DNA of 64,000 nucleotides from Flavobacterium sp. 270 (GCF_004368785.1 NZ_SODM01000001.1:744001-808000); one strand, 5' to 3'; shown: positions 26,000 to 35,669, counted from the first letter of the stretch. Notes: generated by a model from the sequence alone, not told the origin. Program-made: numbers and translations.

Positions 26000-27586
26000 T
26001 TAATTTATTAATGGTATTTTTATTATAAAGGTGCTACCTTTTCCTTTTTCGCTTTCAACATATACTTGACCGTTGTGATCCTCAACTATTCTTTTTACAT
26101 ACGCCAGACCTAAACCATGTCCTTTTACGTTATGTAAATCTCCTGTATGTTCTCTGTAAAATTTCTCAAAAACTCGTTTCTGAGCTATCTTACTCATACC
26201 CAAACCATGATCTCTTACTTTTATCAGAATCATGTCTTTGACATTTTCTGTAAAAATTTCAATTTTAGGTGCATCTGGAGAATATTTTATGGCATTTTCT
26301 AAAATATTTACCAACACATTTGTAAAATGCACTTCGTTTATTAAAGAAGTTGTTCTGGCGGCATTATAATGCCTTACAACGGTTCCTTTTCTGTCTTCTA
26401 ATATTAAATTTACGTGCTCTATTGCATCGTCAATAATATCGTGTATTACTGTAGGCTCTTTTGTAATGTCTAATTCTCTTTTTTCTAACTTAGAAATACG
26501 AAGGACATTTTCTACCTGAGCATGCATTCTTTTATTCTCGTCTCTGATCATTTGAAGATAGCGAAAAACTTTCTCTTTATCCTCAATAATCTTAGGATTT
26601 TTTATCGCATCAAGTGCTAAATTTATCGTTGCTATTGGTGTTTTAAACTCATGCGTCATATTATTAATAAAATCGGTCTTGATTTCAGAAATATGCTTTT
26701 GACGTAATAATTGATTTAATGCACTAGTGTAAGCTACAATTATAATTAATGTAAAAACTATTGACAGGATCGTAATGCTTAACAATTCTGATAACAAAAA
26801 TTTCTTTTTATGGGGAAACGTAATAAATAATTCATATTTACTATTTCCTTCATTATCGGTATAAATAGGCACGTGGTAACTTGCATCTTTATCGTAATGA
26901 AAACCATTAGATCTTACTTTTGTCGCTAAACCACTGTTTAGTACACCGTACTCAAATTTGGTGTTTACACCGTATTCTTCCAGTTCCTTCTTTAGCAGTT
27001 TTTGAAGTTTATCTTTTGTAATTCTTCCTTCTATTGGGGTTAAGGAAGCAATATCTTTGTACTGAATCTGTTGCTGTACTTTGTTTAATATATCTAAACT
27101 ACCTGATTTCTCAATTTTAAGATCTGGTATGATTGTCTGCCCTAAGGAATTATTATCAATACCGTTATTGTTGTTATAAACTTCTGTTACTCGTTTTGAG
27201 CTAAAATTTTTAAATCTTTCGCTGCTGAATTTTTTATTAAAAAGCGATCCGCTTACATCGTAATCTTCTGAGGTAAGTGTATTAGAATAAACAATTGTCT
27301 TGTTTGTTTTTGTATTTCTCTGAACGTAAAGAACTTCAAGTAAATCTTCTTTTTTTGGAATTTTACCTGTGCTGTCTTTTATTCTATTATACTTATCATA
27401 AAAGCTATATTCTTCTTGTTGTTCCAACTTATCGGCAACATTACCAATAACTTGAGTAACATGATATTTAAACTGTTCGTCGTTATTTTTAAAAGACGAG
27501 TTGAACCAATATACTTGAACTAATATTATCCCTATTAAGGACAAGCTCATCAGTAAAACAAGTATTCTAAAAAATAATTTATTCAT
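26000..27586 (-). CDS. Sensor histidine kinase, RprX-like
   Basis: 528 aa inner membrane kinase. Transmembrane helices lie near residues 7-27 and 265-288, enclosing a periplasmic sensor region of about 235 residues. The HisKA box FINNMTHEFKTPIATINLAL places the phosphoacceptor at His312. ATPase boxes follow: ILENAIKYSPDAP (N), VRDHGLGMSK (G1), and GHGLGLAYVKRI (G2). It is the first gene of the pair with the downstream regulator. An exact -7 element lies just before its ATG, so its mRNA may be leaderless. Confidence 0.94.
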   Translation of the reverse strand: MNKLFFRILVLLMSLSLIGIILVQVYWFNSSFKNNDEQFKYHVTQVIGNVADKLEQQEEYSFYDKYNRIKDSTGKIPKKEDLLEVLYVQRNTKTNKTIVYSNTLTSEDYDVSGSLFNKKFSSERFKNFSSKRVTEVYNNNNGIDNNSLGQTIIPDLKIEKSGSLDILNKVQQQIQYKDIASLTPIEGRITKDKLQKLLKKELEEYGVNTKFEYGVLNSGLATKVRSNGFHYDKDASYHVPIYTDNEGNSKYELFITFPHKKKFLLSELLSITILSIVFTLIIIVAYTSALNQLLRQKHISEIKTDFINNMTHEFKTPIATINLALDAIKNPKIIEDKEKVFRYLQMIRDENKRMHAQVENVLRISKLEKRELDITKEPTVIHDIIDDAIEHVNLILEDRKGTVVRHYNAARTTSLINEVHFTNVLVNILENAIKYSPDAPKIEIFTENVKDMILIKVRDHGLGMSKIAQKRVFEKFYREHTGDLHNVKGHGLGLAYVKRIVEDHNGQVYVESEKGKGSTFIIKIPLIN

Positions 27587-27591
27587 CGAAA

Positions 27592-27599
27592 CAAAATTA
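27592..27599 (-). promoter_or_regulatory. -7 element directly before the histidine kinase gene
   Basis: TAATTTTG (27599-27592) matches TAnnTTTG and ends only 5 nt before the ATG at 27584-27586. No good -33 element is visible at the usual distance. Confidence 0.5.
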
Positions 27600-27645
27600 A
27601 TATTTTAACAATATACTAAATAATACATTAACCAAATATTAACAT

Positions 27646-28242
27646 TTAAGACTGATTTTGTTTTATATTTAAAATTTTAAGAATTTTAACAACTTCTTCT
27701 TTAGCAATTTTAAGATTGTCGTTATTAATAACAAAATTGCTTAAAGAAATTCGTTTTTCATCATTCCACTGCATATTCATCCTGCTTAAGACCTGTTCAC
27801 GAGTGGTATTGTCTCTTTTTAAAACTCTTTCAATTCTTACCTCCTCTGGGGCAGTAACGGTAATAATTACATCGCATTCTTTATATCGGCCGCTTTCAAA
27901 TAAAATCGCGGTTTCATACATTACATATTCGTATTCTTTTTTTTCTGATACCCATTTTTTAAAATCATCGATAACAGCAGGATGAACCAATGAATTTAAT
28001 TTTGCTAATTTATCAGCATCATTAAAAACAATTTCAGCCATTTTTGCTCTGTTTAAAATATTATCATCAAATAAAGACTCCCCAAAAGCCTTTTTTAATT
28101 CTTTGATAATACTTTCAGACTGCATTACTCTTTTAGCTCCATCATCGGCAATATAAACAGGGACACCCAATTCTTTAAAATAATCAGCTATCGTTGTTTT
28201 ACCACTGCCAATTCCGCCTGTCAAGCCAATAATTTTTGTCAT
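27646..28242 (-). CDS. coaE: Dephospho-CoA kinase
   Basis: Last step of coenzyme A synthesis, phosphorylating the 3'-OH of dephospho-CoA. 198 aa, the normal size. The P-loop GLTGGIGSGKTTIADYF is at residues 6-22, followed by VPVYIADDGAKRVM and the conserved LNSLVHPAVIDDF. It starts 1 nt after the glycosyltransferase stop codon, so the two are co-transcribed. The coaBC gene of the same pathway lies elsewhere in this window, at 33.3-34.5 kb. Confidence 0.96.
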   Translation of the reverse strand: MTKIIGLTGGIGSGKTTIADYFKELGVPVYIADDGAKRVMQSESIIKELKKAFGESLFDDNILNRAKMAEIVFNDADKLAKLNSLVHPAVIDDFKKWVSEKKEYEYVMYETAILFESGRYKECDVIITVTAPEEVRIERVLKRDNTTREQVLSRMNMQWNDEKRISLSNFVINNDNLKIAKEEVVKILKILNIKQNQS

Positions 28243-28243
28243 A

Positions 28244-29242
28244 CTAGATTTTAAAAAACATACGAGGAAAAGCTTCTTGTGGTTTTCTTTTTAGTAAAAT
28301 AATTTTTACAAATGATTCTAAGAATCCTATACCATAACCATAAAATTGTTTTCCTACTGCAATTACAGAAAGATATCCAATTTTAATGCTTTTATTTTGA
28401 ATACTTGCTGTAAGAAAAATTATAACGAAATATACAAAATATAATTGTAATAAAATATCAATATTGAAAATTAACAATAAAAAAGCTAATAATAATCCTA
28501 ACATAAAGACCGTAGGAAAAAAGAAAGTAAGCTTATTATGTTCTGGATACCAGCTATTTAAAATAGGTCTAGCATTACCAAATTTGTTTACTTGTATCGA
28601 AAACTTTTCCCAGTCAATTCTGCGTTTGTGATATACATAAGCTTCTGGAAACAATCGGGTTTCAAAACCTAAATTCCATAAACGGATTGACAAATCGGGA
28701 TCTTCTCCTGGATGGATATTTCCAAAACCTTTTGAAGCTTCAAAGGCTTTTTTAGAAATTCCCATGTTGAAACTGCGCGGCTGAAATTTGTTAATCTTCT
28801 CAGAACCACCACGAATACCTCCTGTTGTAAGAAAGGAAGTCATTGCAAAATTAATCGCTTTCTGAATATCAGAAAAACTATCGAGCGCCTTATCAGGACC
28901 TCCAAAACAATCAACATATTTCTCATTTAACGCCTTTCTAACTTCCGTTAAATAATTAGGCGGAATAATGCAGTCTGAGTCAAAAATGATAAAATAATCT
29001 CCCCTTGCCTTCTGCATTCCGAAATTTCTTGAATCTCCCGGGCCTGAATTTTCTTTAAAATAATACGAAATATTAAGCTTTCCATCATAAGTCATTACTA
29101 CATCTCTGCACGGAATTGAAGATCCATCTTCAACAAGAACAATTTCAAAAGCTTCATTATAATCAGATTTTGTGAGACTTTCTAAAAGTTCATCAACTTC
29201 ATCCGGGCGATTATACACGGGTATAATTAAAGAAAAAATCAT
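28244..29242 (-). CDS. Family 2 glycosyltransferase, membrane-bound
   Basis: 332 aa. The GT-A fold begins at residue 1 (FSLIIPVYNRPDEVDELLESL). The nucleotide-sugar and metal motif is DYFIIFDSDCIIPP near 86-99, and HPGEDPDLSIRLWNLGF near 180 is the acceptor-site ED motif. Two or three transmembrane helices near 245-310 anchor the C-terminus. It probably transfers a sugar to a lipid- or surface-linked glycan at the inner membrane; donor and acceptor are unknown. It shares a transcript with coaE. Confidence 0.9.
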   Translation of the reverse strand: MIFSLIIPVYNRPDEVDELLESLTKSDYNEAFEIVLVEDGSSIPCRDVVMTYDGKLNISYYFKENSGPGDSRNFGMQKARGDYFIIFDSDCIIPPNYLTEVRKALNEKYVDCFGGPDKALDSFSDIQKAINFAMTSFLTTGGIRGGSEKINKFQPRSFNMGISKKAFEASKGFGNIHPGEDPDLSIRLWNLGFETRLFPEAYVYHKRRIDWEKFSIQVNKFGNARPILNSWYPEHNKLTFFFPTVFMLGLLLAFLLLIFNIDILLQLYFVYFVIIFLTASIQNKSIKIGYLSVIAVGKQFYGYGIGFLESFVKIILLKRKPQEAFPRMFFKI

Positions 29243-29313
29243 AACAGGGTTTGCGTATTAAAGTGGCAATTTTTTAAATTTCAAAATTTTAACAAAGATA
29301 GGCTATATTCATA

Positions 29314-29345
29314 AAAAAACCATCAATTTTTGATTGATGGTTTTT
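29314..29345 (-). terminator. Terminator after fabV
   Basis: AACCATCAAT and its complement with a short T loop, flanked by A6 and T5. It lies 22 nt past the fabV stop on the minus strand. Confidence 0.85.
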
Positions 29346-29366
29346 GTAATCCTTTAATAATGCTGT

Positions 29367-30557
29367 TTATTTGATGCTTTCAATTTCAACAACTTCATTT
29401 GCTTCTGCATTATAATCAACGCCTGCAAACTCAAATCCGAATAAGTTTAAGAAATCATTTCTATACCCAGCTAAATCTCCTATTTCTGGCAACGTTTCAG
29501 TTGTAGCGTCTAACCAAAGTTTAGCCACTTTCGCCTGAACATCATCACGCATTTCCCAATCGTCGATTCTGATTCTTCCTTTATCGTCTACAGGAACCTC
29601 AGATCCATTGTAAAGTCTGTCTTGAAACAAACGCTGAATCTGCTCGATACATCCTTCGTGAATTCCTTCTTCTTTCATAATTTTATACAAAAGAGAAATA
29701 TATAACGGAATTACCGGAATTGCAGAACTTGCTTGTGTTACCAATGCTTTATTTACAGAAACGTATGCTTTTCCTCCTATAGATTTTAAACTGTCTGTAA
29801 TTGTAAAAGCTGTAGCTTCTAAATGGTCTTTTGCACGACCAATTGTACCTTTACGGTAAACTGCTTCTGTTAATGAAGGCCCGATATAAGAGTAAGCAAC
29901 TGTAACAGCGCCATCAGCTAATAAATTTTCTGCTTTTAAAGCATCAATCCACATTGCCCAGTCTTCACCACCCATTACAGCAACTGTGTTTTCGATATCT
30001 TCCTCGTTTGCAGGAGCTATAGAAACTTCAGAAACTTTTCCTGTATGAAAATCAACTGTTTTATTTGTAAAAGTCTGTCCAATTGGTTTTAAAACCGAAC
30101 GATGCGTAACACCTGTGTTAGGATTTGTACGTACTGGAGAAGCCAAACTGTAAATTATAAGATCTACTTGTCCTAAATCAGCTTTAATTAAATCAAGAGT
30201 TTCTCTTTTTATTTCATTTGAAAAAGCATCTCCGTTGATACTTTTTGCATATAGACCTGCTTTGTGAGCTTCTTTTTCAAATGCTGCAGAATTATACCAG
30301 CCTGGAGAAGCTGTTTTTCCTTCAACTGGCGGCTTTTCAAAAAACACTCCGATAGTTGATGCATCAGATCCAAAAGCACTTGTGATTCTTGACGCTAATC
30401 CAAAACCTGTTGAAGCCCCAATTACCAATACTTTTTTAGCACCGGCAATTGTTCCTTTTGATTTTACATATTCGATTTGATTTTTAACATTTTGCTCTGC
30501 TCCCTTTGGATGGGCTGTCAAGCAAATAAAGCCTCTCATTCTAGGTTCTATAATCAT
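29367..30557 (-). CDS. fabV: Enoyl-ACP/trans-2-enoyl-CoA reductase
   Basis: NADH-dependent reduction of the enoyl double bond in fatty acid synthesis. 396 aa starting at MIIEPRMRGFICLTAHP, the conserved FabV/TER N-terminus; an upstream in-frame start at 30602 adds 15 unrelated residues. The nucleotide-binding loop is VLVIGASTGFGLASRI near 60-75. The catalytic region contains AYSYIGP and GTIGRAKDHLE. FabV belongs to the long-chain SDR superfamily and is less sensitive to triclosan than FabI. FabV and the closely related TER cannot be separated by inspection. A palindrome lies 28 bp before its start. Confidence 0.94.
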   Translation of the reverse strand: MIIEPRMRGFICLTAHPKGAEQNVKNQIEYVKSKGTIAGAKKVLVIGASTGFGLASRITSAFGSDASTIGVFFEKPPVEGKTASPGWYNSAAFEKEAHKAGLYAKSINGDAFSNEIKRETLDLIKADLGQVDLIIYSLASPVRTNPNTGVTHRSVLKPIGQTFTNKTVDFHTGKVSEVSIAPANEEDIENTVAVMGGEDWAMWIDALKAENLLADGAVTVAYSYIGPSLTEAVYRKGTIGRAKDHLEATAFTITDSLKSIGGKAYVSVNKALVTQASSAIPVIPLYISLLYKIMKEEGIHEGCIEQIQRLFQDRLYNGSEVPVDDKGRIRIDDWEMRDDVQAKVAKLWLDATTETLPEIGDLAGYRNDFLNLFGFEFAGVDYNAEANEVVEIESIK

Positions 30558-30584
30558 ATTTTCTTTTTTATTCGTTAATATAGC

Positions 30585-30604
30585 AATTGTCCGTTGAGAC
30601 AATT
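30585..30604. promoter_or_regulatory. Operator-like palindrome upstream of fabV
   Basis: AATTGTC-CGTTGA-GACAATT, perfect 7-bp arms with a 6-bp centre, 28 bp before the fabV ATG. The geometry suits a dimeric repressor. Confidence 0.45.
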
Positions 30605-30662
30605 AATTAACTTATTTACCTTTGTTTAACTCGTTTTTAGATCACAAATATAAAGTATTTCT

Positions 30663-32315
30663 TTAGTTCAACAAGGCTTTGGCGTGATTTAAAGCCGAAT
30701 CAGAAACTACTGCTCCAGATAACATTTGAGCAATTTCTATAACTCTTTCGTCCTGAGATAAAAGCTTTAATTCTGATTGTGTATCGTCGTCTGTTGTTGA
30801 TTTGAAAACTTTAAAATGAGAATCTCCTTTTGCAGCAATCTGTGGCAAATGCGTTATCGCAAAAATCTGCATTTTACTACTCATTTCTTTCATGATCTCC
30901 CCCATTCTAATCGCAATTTCTCCAGAAACTCCTGTGTCAATTTCGTCAAAAATTAAAGTTGGAAGTTTAGAATATTGTGCTAAAATTGCTTTTACAGCCA
31001 GCATAATACGTGACATTTCTCCTCCTGAAGCTACTTTTTTCAGCAAACCAAAATCTGTTCCTTTGTTGGCAGAAAATAGAAATTGCAATTCATCTTTTCC
31101 GTTTTGAAAATAGGTTTCTGATGGCAGAAGTTCCATTTTAAAACGAACATTTGGCATTCCTAATGTTTCTAAAATAGCAATTAATTGATTTGATAAAACC
31201 GGAATTGCTTTTATTCTATTTTCGTGTATTGTATTAGAAAAACGATCTAATTCTATCACTTTTTCATCAATTGCTTTTGATAAAACAGCAATATCTTCAT
31301 CCATATTATCTAATTCAAGAAGAATATTTCCAAGATCAGTCTGAATTTGAAGCAATTCATCAACCGAACTTACGTTATGCTTTTTCTGTAAATTAAATAT
31401 TAATTGCAGTTTTTGGCTTACAATTTCTAATTGCGCCGGATCGTTTAATAATTTTTCTGAACTGTTTTGCAATTCTTTAGAAACATCATCAAACTCAATT
31501 GCAACGCTTGTTATTCTATCAAATAAAGCTTGATATTCTGGCGAAAAAGTCGCTATTTTTTGTAAAGAAGCTTTGATTTCGTTTAGATTATGAAAAACAC
31601 CAAATTGTTCTTCATTAGCAATTGCCAAAGATTTATCAATAGATTCTTTGATGATTTCGACATTATTCAGTTTCTCAAAATCAACTTCAAGTTCTTCTTG
31701 TTCTCCTGATTTTAATTTAGCCGAAACCAGTTCATTCAATAAAAAAGTATTGTATTCCTGCTCTTTTCCAGAATCACTTTGTTTTTTCAACAAAGCATTC
31801 ATTTTAGATTTATCTGATTTGTATGCTTTTAGCAACGTTTGATATAAAACAATAGTTTCAGCATTGTTTGCAATGGCATCAATTATTTTGAACTGAACGC
31901 TTTCATCTGACAATTCCTGAGTTTGCTGCTGCGAATGAATATCAATCAAAAATAAGCTCAAATCCTGTAATTCCTGAAGATTAACGGGACTGTCATTTAT
32001 AAAGGCACGAGATTTTCCAGAAGGTAAAATTTCACGTCTAATGATCGTATCGTCTTCATAATCTAAATCATTCGCTTCAAAAAACTCTTTTAAGTTGTAT
32101 TTAGAAATTTCAAAATGCGCTTCGATTACACATTTTTCTTCTTTATTTTTTAAAGAAGTAAGGTCTGCTCTTTTTCCTAAAACAAGGCCAATTGCACCTA
32201 AAATGATAGATTTTCCTGCGCCTGTTTCACCTGTAATTATAGAAAAACCTTTTGAAAAATCTATAGCAAGTTTTTCTATCAGAGCATAATTTTTAATCGA
32301 CAGTGAAGTAATCAT
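30663..32315 (-). CDS. recN: DNA repair protein RecN
   Basis: SMC-like ATPase acting in double-strand break repair. 550 aa, the normal size. The Walker A motif FSIITGETGAGKSIILGAI is near residues 24-42; the central 170-360 part is coiled coil. The ABC signature SGGEMSRIMLAVKAIL and the Walker B LIFDEIDTGVSG lie near 440-475. It is the last gene of the bamD-rpoZ-coaBC-DUF4835-recN transcript, an order common in Flavobacteriaceae. Confidence 0.97.
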   Translation of the reverse strand: MITSLSIKNYALIEKLAIDFSKGFSIITGETGAGKSIILGAIGLVLGKRADLTSLKNKEEKCVIEAHFEISKYNLKEFFEANDLDYEDDTIIRREILPSGKSRAFINDSPVNLQELQDLSLFLIDIHSQQQTQELSDESVQFKIIDAIANNAETIVLYQTLLKAYKSDKSKMNALLKKQSDSGKEQEYNTFLLNELVSAKLKSGEQEELEVDFEKLNNVEIIKESIDKSLAIANEEQFGVFHNLNEIKASLQKIATFSPEYQALFDRITSVAIEFDDVSKELQNSSEKLLNDPAQLEIVSQKLQLIFNLQKKHNVSSVDELLQIQTDLGNILLELDNMDEDIAVLSKAIDEKVIELDRFSNTIHENRIKAIPVLSNQLIAILETLGMPNVRFKMELLPSETYFQNGKDELQFLFSANKGTDFGLLKKVASGGEMSRIMLAVKAILAQYSKLPTLIFDEIDTGVSGEIAIRMGEIMKEMSSKMQIFAITHLPQIAAKGDSHFKVFKSTTDDDTQSELKLLSQDERVIEIAQMLSGAVVSDSALNHAKALLN

Positions 32316-32367
32316 GAGGAAAATTTATAAATATAGAAGGTTAGTAAAGAATGATGGTGCTTGACAA

Positions 32368-33252
32368 TTAAAATTTAATCTGCGACCATTTGGTGGTATT
32401 TAATGGCGAAACTTTATTTAAAACATCTGTTAAGTCTGTAACCGGAATATTTGGCCCTCCAGAAAATATAGAGACAATTTCGTCTGATTTTGCATCAAAA
32501 AAGACACGGGTTAAAAAAGCATTTGGTTTAACTGCATTTAACTTGGCGATGTTTAATAAAGAAGCTTTAATTTTTTCTTTTGAAGTTTTTAAATCTGCAC
32601 TCATTCCATCTAATCCTGTATGATATGCAAACATGATCTGACGTAAATCACTATAAGTTGGCGAAACCATATCGTTTATCAAATAATAACGATTTTGAAG
32701 TCCATCTGACTGGCTCCAGCCTTTAAAACCGCCTTGCTGTGCAACGTTGGCGATATTTTGTGCTGTTTCAAGATATTGAGTTCCTCCTGCTTGTTGAAAT
32801 GTATCTGCATCTATTCCTAAAATTAAATAACTGTAAAAAGAAACTACAGATACAAGATTAGAGTCGAAAGTACTTGGATTAAACAATAATGGCTCATATT
32901 CTGTATATCTAAAATTAAAATCTTTATCGTTAAAATTTAGAATTGGCGAAGAATATGTTGAATTATAAATCAATCTGGACGCTTGTACCTGAATTGTTCC
33001 GGTAAATTGATCGGAACTATTTGAGGACAATGTAATATACATTGAGCAGTTAATACGTTCGTTTTGTTTTAGGGCAACTCCTGTCCAATCTGTTTTATTC
33101 ACAAATTCAGACAAAGAAGTCTGCAATGTTTTAAAAACCTGCTGATTTGGATTTGGAAGTCTTTCCGTATTTATAGTTACTGTACAATTTAGCTGCTGCG
33201 CTTGTGCAGAGCCAACAATCAAGAGTAGTAAAAGAGTAACTATTTTATTCAT
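32368..33252 (-). CDS. DUF4835 family secreted protein
   Basis: 294 aa from the ATG at 33250-33252, which starts a clear signal peptide (MNKIVTLLLLLIVGSAQAQ). The mature part matches the DUF4835 family by LNCTVTINTERLPNPNQQVF, INCSMYITL and FRYTEYEPLLFNPSTFDSNLVSV (quoted in parts). Members are periplasmic or outer-membrane-associated proteins of Bacteroidota with unknown function, usually encoded next to recN and coaBC as here. Confidence 0.9.
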   Translation of the reverse strand: MNKIVTLLLLLIVGSAQAQQLNCTVTINTERLPNPNQQVFKTLQTSLSEFVNKTDWTGVALKQNERINCSMYITLSSNSSDQFTGTIQVQASRLIYNSTYSSPILNFNDKDFNFRYTEYEPLLFNPSTFDSNLVSVVSFYSYLILGIDADTFQQAGGTQYLETAQNIANVAQQGGFKGWSQSDGLQNRYYLINDMVSPTYSDLRQIMFAYHTGLDGMSADLKTSKEKIKASLLNIAKLNAVKPNAFLTRVFFDAKSDEIVSIFSGGPNIPVTDLTDVLNKVSPLNTTKWSQIKF

Positions 33253-33325
33253 AGCACGCGAGAATATTTTATTTTTAATCATCATTAGAATTTTCTATTG
33301 ATGCATTAACGCAGATTTTAAAACT

Positions 33326-34540
33326 TTATGATTTCAAAAAGTAAGAAATCACTTTGTTTAAAATATCAACAGCTACAAATTCTTTTGATTTTAATTCCAT
33401 TGGTTCGATTTTAAAATCTTTATCAATAAAGGTAACTTTATTGGTTTCTTTTTTAAAACCTGCACCTTCGTCTTGCAACGAATTTAGAACAATCAAATCT
33501 AAGTTTTTTTTCTGAATTTTCAACTTAGCATTTTCAATTTCATTCTCTGTTTCTAAAGCAAATCCAATTAAAAACTGATTTTTTTTGATTGCTCCTAATG
33601 AAGATAAAATATCTTTGGTTTTTTCGAGTTCAATCGAAAATTCGTCCGGAGCTTTTTTTATCTTTTGCAAAGCTACTACTTTTGGCTTGTAATCTGCCAC
33701 TGCCGCAGCGGCAATTGCCACATCAGCATCATTAAAATGCAGATGACAGGCATCGTACATTTCTTGTGCAGAAACTACATTTATTACTTCAATCGAAGTA
33801 TTTTTTACTTTAAAGTGTGTAGGCCCGGCAACTAAAATAACCTGTGCTCCTAAACTTGCTGCCTGATTGGCAATATCAAAACCCATTTTTCCGGAAGAAT
33901 GATTTCCTATAAAACGTACAGGATCTATTGCTTCGTAAGTTGGTCCGGCAGTAATGAGTATTTTTTTTCCTTTAAGAGGTAATTTGCTTTCTAAATCGGC
34001 TTCGAGAAAAGCGATAATATTTTCTGGTTCTGCCATTCTGCCTTCTCCAGATAAGCCACTTGCCAGTTCTCCATTTTCAGCAGGAATCATTATGTTTCCA
34101 AACTGTTTTAAGGCATTAAAACTAGAAATTGTAGAAGGATGTTTATACATATCCAAATCCATTGCGGGCGCAAAGTAAACAGGACATTTGGCAGATAAAT
34201 AGGTTGCTATCAAAAGATTATCGCAGTTTCCTGTTGTCATTTTAGACAATGTATTGGCCGTTGCCGGAGCAATTATCATGAAATCAGCCCAAAGTGCCAA
34301 CTCAACATGATTGTTCCAGACAGCGTCTTCATTATCTTCATTAAAGAAACTGGAATGTACGGGATTTTTTGATAATGTAGATAAGGTAAGCGGGGTTACA
34401 AAATCCTTAGAAGCAGGTGTCATTATCACTTGGACATGTGCACCTGCTTTTATAAAAAGTCGTACCAATGGGGCTGTTTTATAGGCTGCAATTCCACCAG
34501 AAACTCCTAGTAAAACTTTTTTACCGTTTAAAACTGACAT
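33326..34540 (-). CDS. coaBC: Bifunctional phosphopantothenoylcysteine synthetase/decarboxylase
   Basis: Two steps of coenzyme A synthesis in one protein, 404 aa. The FMN-binding CoaC domain (residues 1-185) starts GKKVLLGVSGGIAAYKTAPL and has APATANTLSKM and the substrate-binding PAMDLDMY. The CoaB domain (about 190-400) has KILITAGPTYEAIDPVRFIGNHSSG (in parts) and the CTP/metal region AAAVADYKP. The start at 34540 fits the family; it lies 8 bp after the rpoZ stop. A longer in-frame start at 34582 would overlap rpoZ. Confidence 0.96.
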   Translation of the reverse strand: MSVLNGKKVLLGVSGGIAAYKTAPLVRLFIKAGAHVQVIMTPASKDFVTPLTLSTLSKNPVHSSFFNEDNEDAVWNNHVELALWADFMIIAPATANTLSKMTTGNCDNLLIATYLSAKCPVYFAPAMDLDMYKHPSTISSFNALKQFGNIMIPAENGELASGLSGEGRMAEPENIIAFLEADLESKLPLKGKKILITAGPTYEAIDPVRFIGNHSSGKMGFDIANQAASLGAQVILVAGPTHFKVKNTSIEVINVVSAQEMYDACHLHFNDADVAIAAAAVADYKPKVVALQKIKKAPDEFSIELEKTKDILSSLGAIKKNQFLIGFALETENEIENAKLKIQKKNLDLIVLNSLQDEGAGFKKETNKVTFIDKDFKIEPMELKSKEFVAVDILNKVISYFLKS

Positions 34541-34547
34541 TGTACTA

Positions 34548-34865
34548 TTATTTGTTTGAACCTCTGTGGTATGTTTTACCATCTAACCATTCCTGAACAG
34601 CTAGAGCGTGTGGTTTTGGTAATTTTTCGTAAAATTTAGAAACTTCAATTTGTTCTTTATTTTCAAAAACTTCTTCAAGACTGTCATTGTAAGTAGCAAA
34701 CTCTTCTAATTTCTCAGTTAATTCTTTTTTGATTTCAGAATTAATTTGATTTGCTCTTTTAGCCATAATTGTGATTGCTTCATACACATTTCCTGTTGGC
34801 TCTTCAATAACTGTTTTATTGTAAGTTATTGTATTTACAGGAGCATTCGTCTTTTTTAAATCCAT
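34548..34865 (-). CDS. rpoZ: RNA polymerase omega subunit
   Basis: Small RNA polymerase subunit that aids assembly, 105 aa. The family region is GNVYEAITIMAKRANQINSE with helices following to FYEKLPKPHALAVQEWL. The Bacteroidota form is longer and more acidic than the E. coli one, which explains the weak likeness to the classic omega. It sits between bamD (9 nt upstream) and coaBC, the usual Flavobacteriaceae arrangement, and this order supports the assignment. Confidence 0.9.
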   Translation of the reverse strand: MDLKKTNAPVNTITYNKTVIEEPTGNVYEAITIMAKRANQINSEIKKELTEKLEEFATYNDSLEEVFENKEQIEVSKFYEKLPKPHALAVQEWLDGKTYHRGSNK

Positions 34866-34874
34866 GACTTTATT

Positions 34875-35669
34875 TTATTTAGTAAATTTTTGTAAATCTG
34901 TTTCCACTCTAGCATTCATTTCGTCTGCTTGTTTTTTGTATTTTGTGTCTGCTTTAAACTTTATTAAGTTAGCATAAGACACTTTTGCAACGTTTAAACG
35001 ATCCTGCATTTTTGAAGGAATACTGTTTATTGCTAATTGATATGCCGAATCGTATTTGTAAAATAAGGCATCTTCTTTAAATGGTGTTCCAGGAAAATCA
35101 GCGATAAAATTATCAAAGGCAATTAATGCTGATTTGTAGTCTGAAATTGTATTGTATCCTTTAGCATTTTCGTATGCTTTTTTCTCTAGTTTTCCGTTTA
35201 AAACCTTTACAACTTCATTGGCTTGAGCAATGTATTCTGAGTTTGGATAATTGTCTATAAAAGCTTGTAATTTCTCTAATGCTTTTACTGTATCTGATTG
35301 ATCTAAACTGTAAACAGGTGCTAATTTTGAATAACTGTAAGCGCCTAAAAATGCTGCTTCCTGTACTTTTTCGCTTCGAGGATATCCTGAAACAAAACTT
35401 TCAAATTGATAACCTGCTAAATAATATTGTTTTGTTTTGTAGTAAGATTGTGAAAACATATAAAAAAGCTTTTCAGCCTGAGGTTTACCTCTATATGTTG
35501 GCGCTAATTGCTCAAAAAGACGAATTGCTTTATTGTATTTTCCTGCATCGTACATTTTTGTTGCCACATCAAACTTCGCTGCAACGTCTTCATTTTTTAA
35601 TGCCTTTTGGTAATCGCTACAAGAACAAAAAAGGACAACAACAATTAATAGAGATACTATTTTTTTCAT
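34875..35669 (-). CDS. bamD: Outer membrane assembly lipoprotein BamD
   Basis: Lipoprotein of the BAM complex that inserts barrels into the outer membrane. 264 aa. The lipobox is VVLFCSCSDYQK, acylated Cys near 16-18. Tetratricopeptide repeats follow: MYDAGKYNKAIRLFEQLAP, YYLAGYQFESFVSGYP, LEKLQAFIDNYPNSEYIAQA, and YKSALIAFDNFIADFPGTPF. It is the first gene of the bamD-to-recN operon, with a near-perfect promoter 50-100 bp upstream. Confidence 0.94.
   Translation of the reverse strand: MKKIVSLLIVVVLFCSCSDYQKALKNEDVAAKFDVATKMYDAGKYNKAIRLFEQLAPTYRGKPQAEKLFYMFSQSYYKTKQYYLAGYQFESFVSGYPRSEKVQEAAFLGAYSYSKLAPVYSLDQSDTVKALEKLQAFIDNYPNSEYIAQANEVVKVLNGKLEKKAYENAKGYNTISDYKSALIAFDNFIADFPGTPFKEDALFYKYDSAYQLAINSIPSKMQDRLNVAKVSYANLIKFKADTKYKKQADEMNARVETDLQKFTK

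Noticed and set aside
30617..30624. Plus-strand promoter element TACCTTTG
   Set aside because: No plus-strand gene follows; it would run antisense into recN and is probably a chance match.
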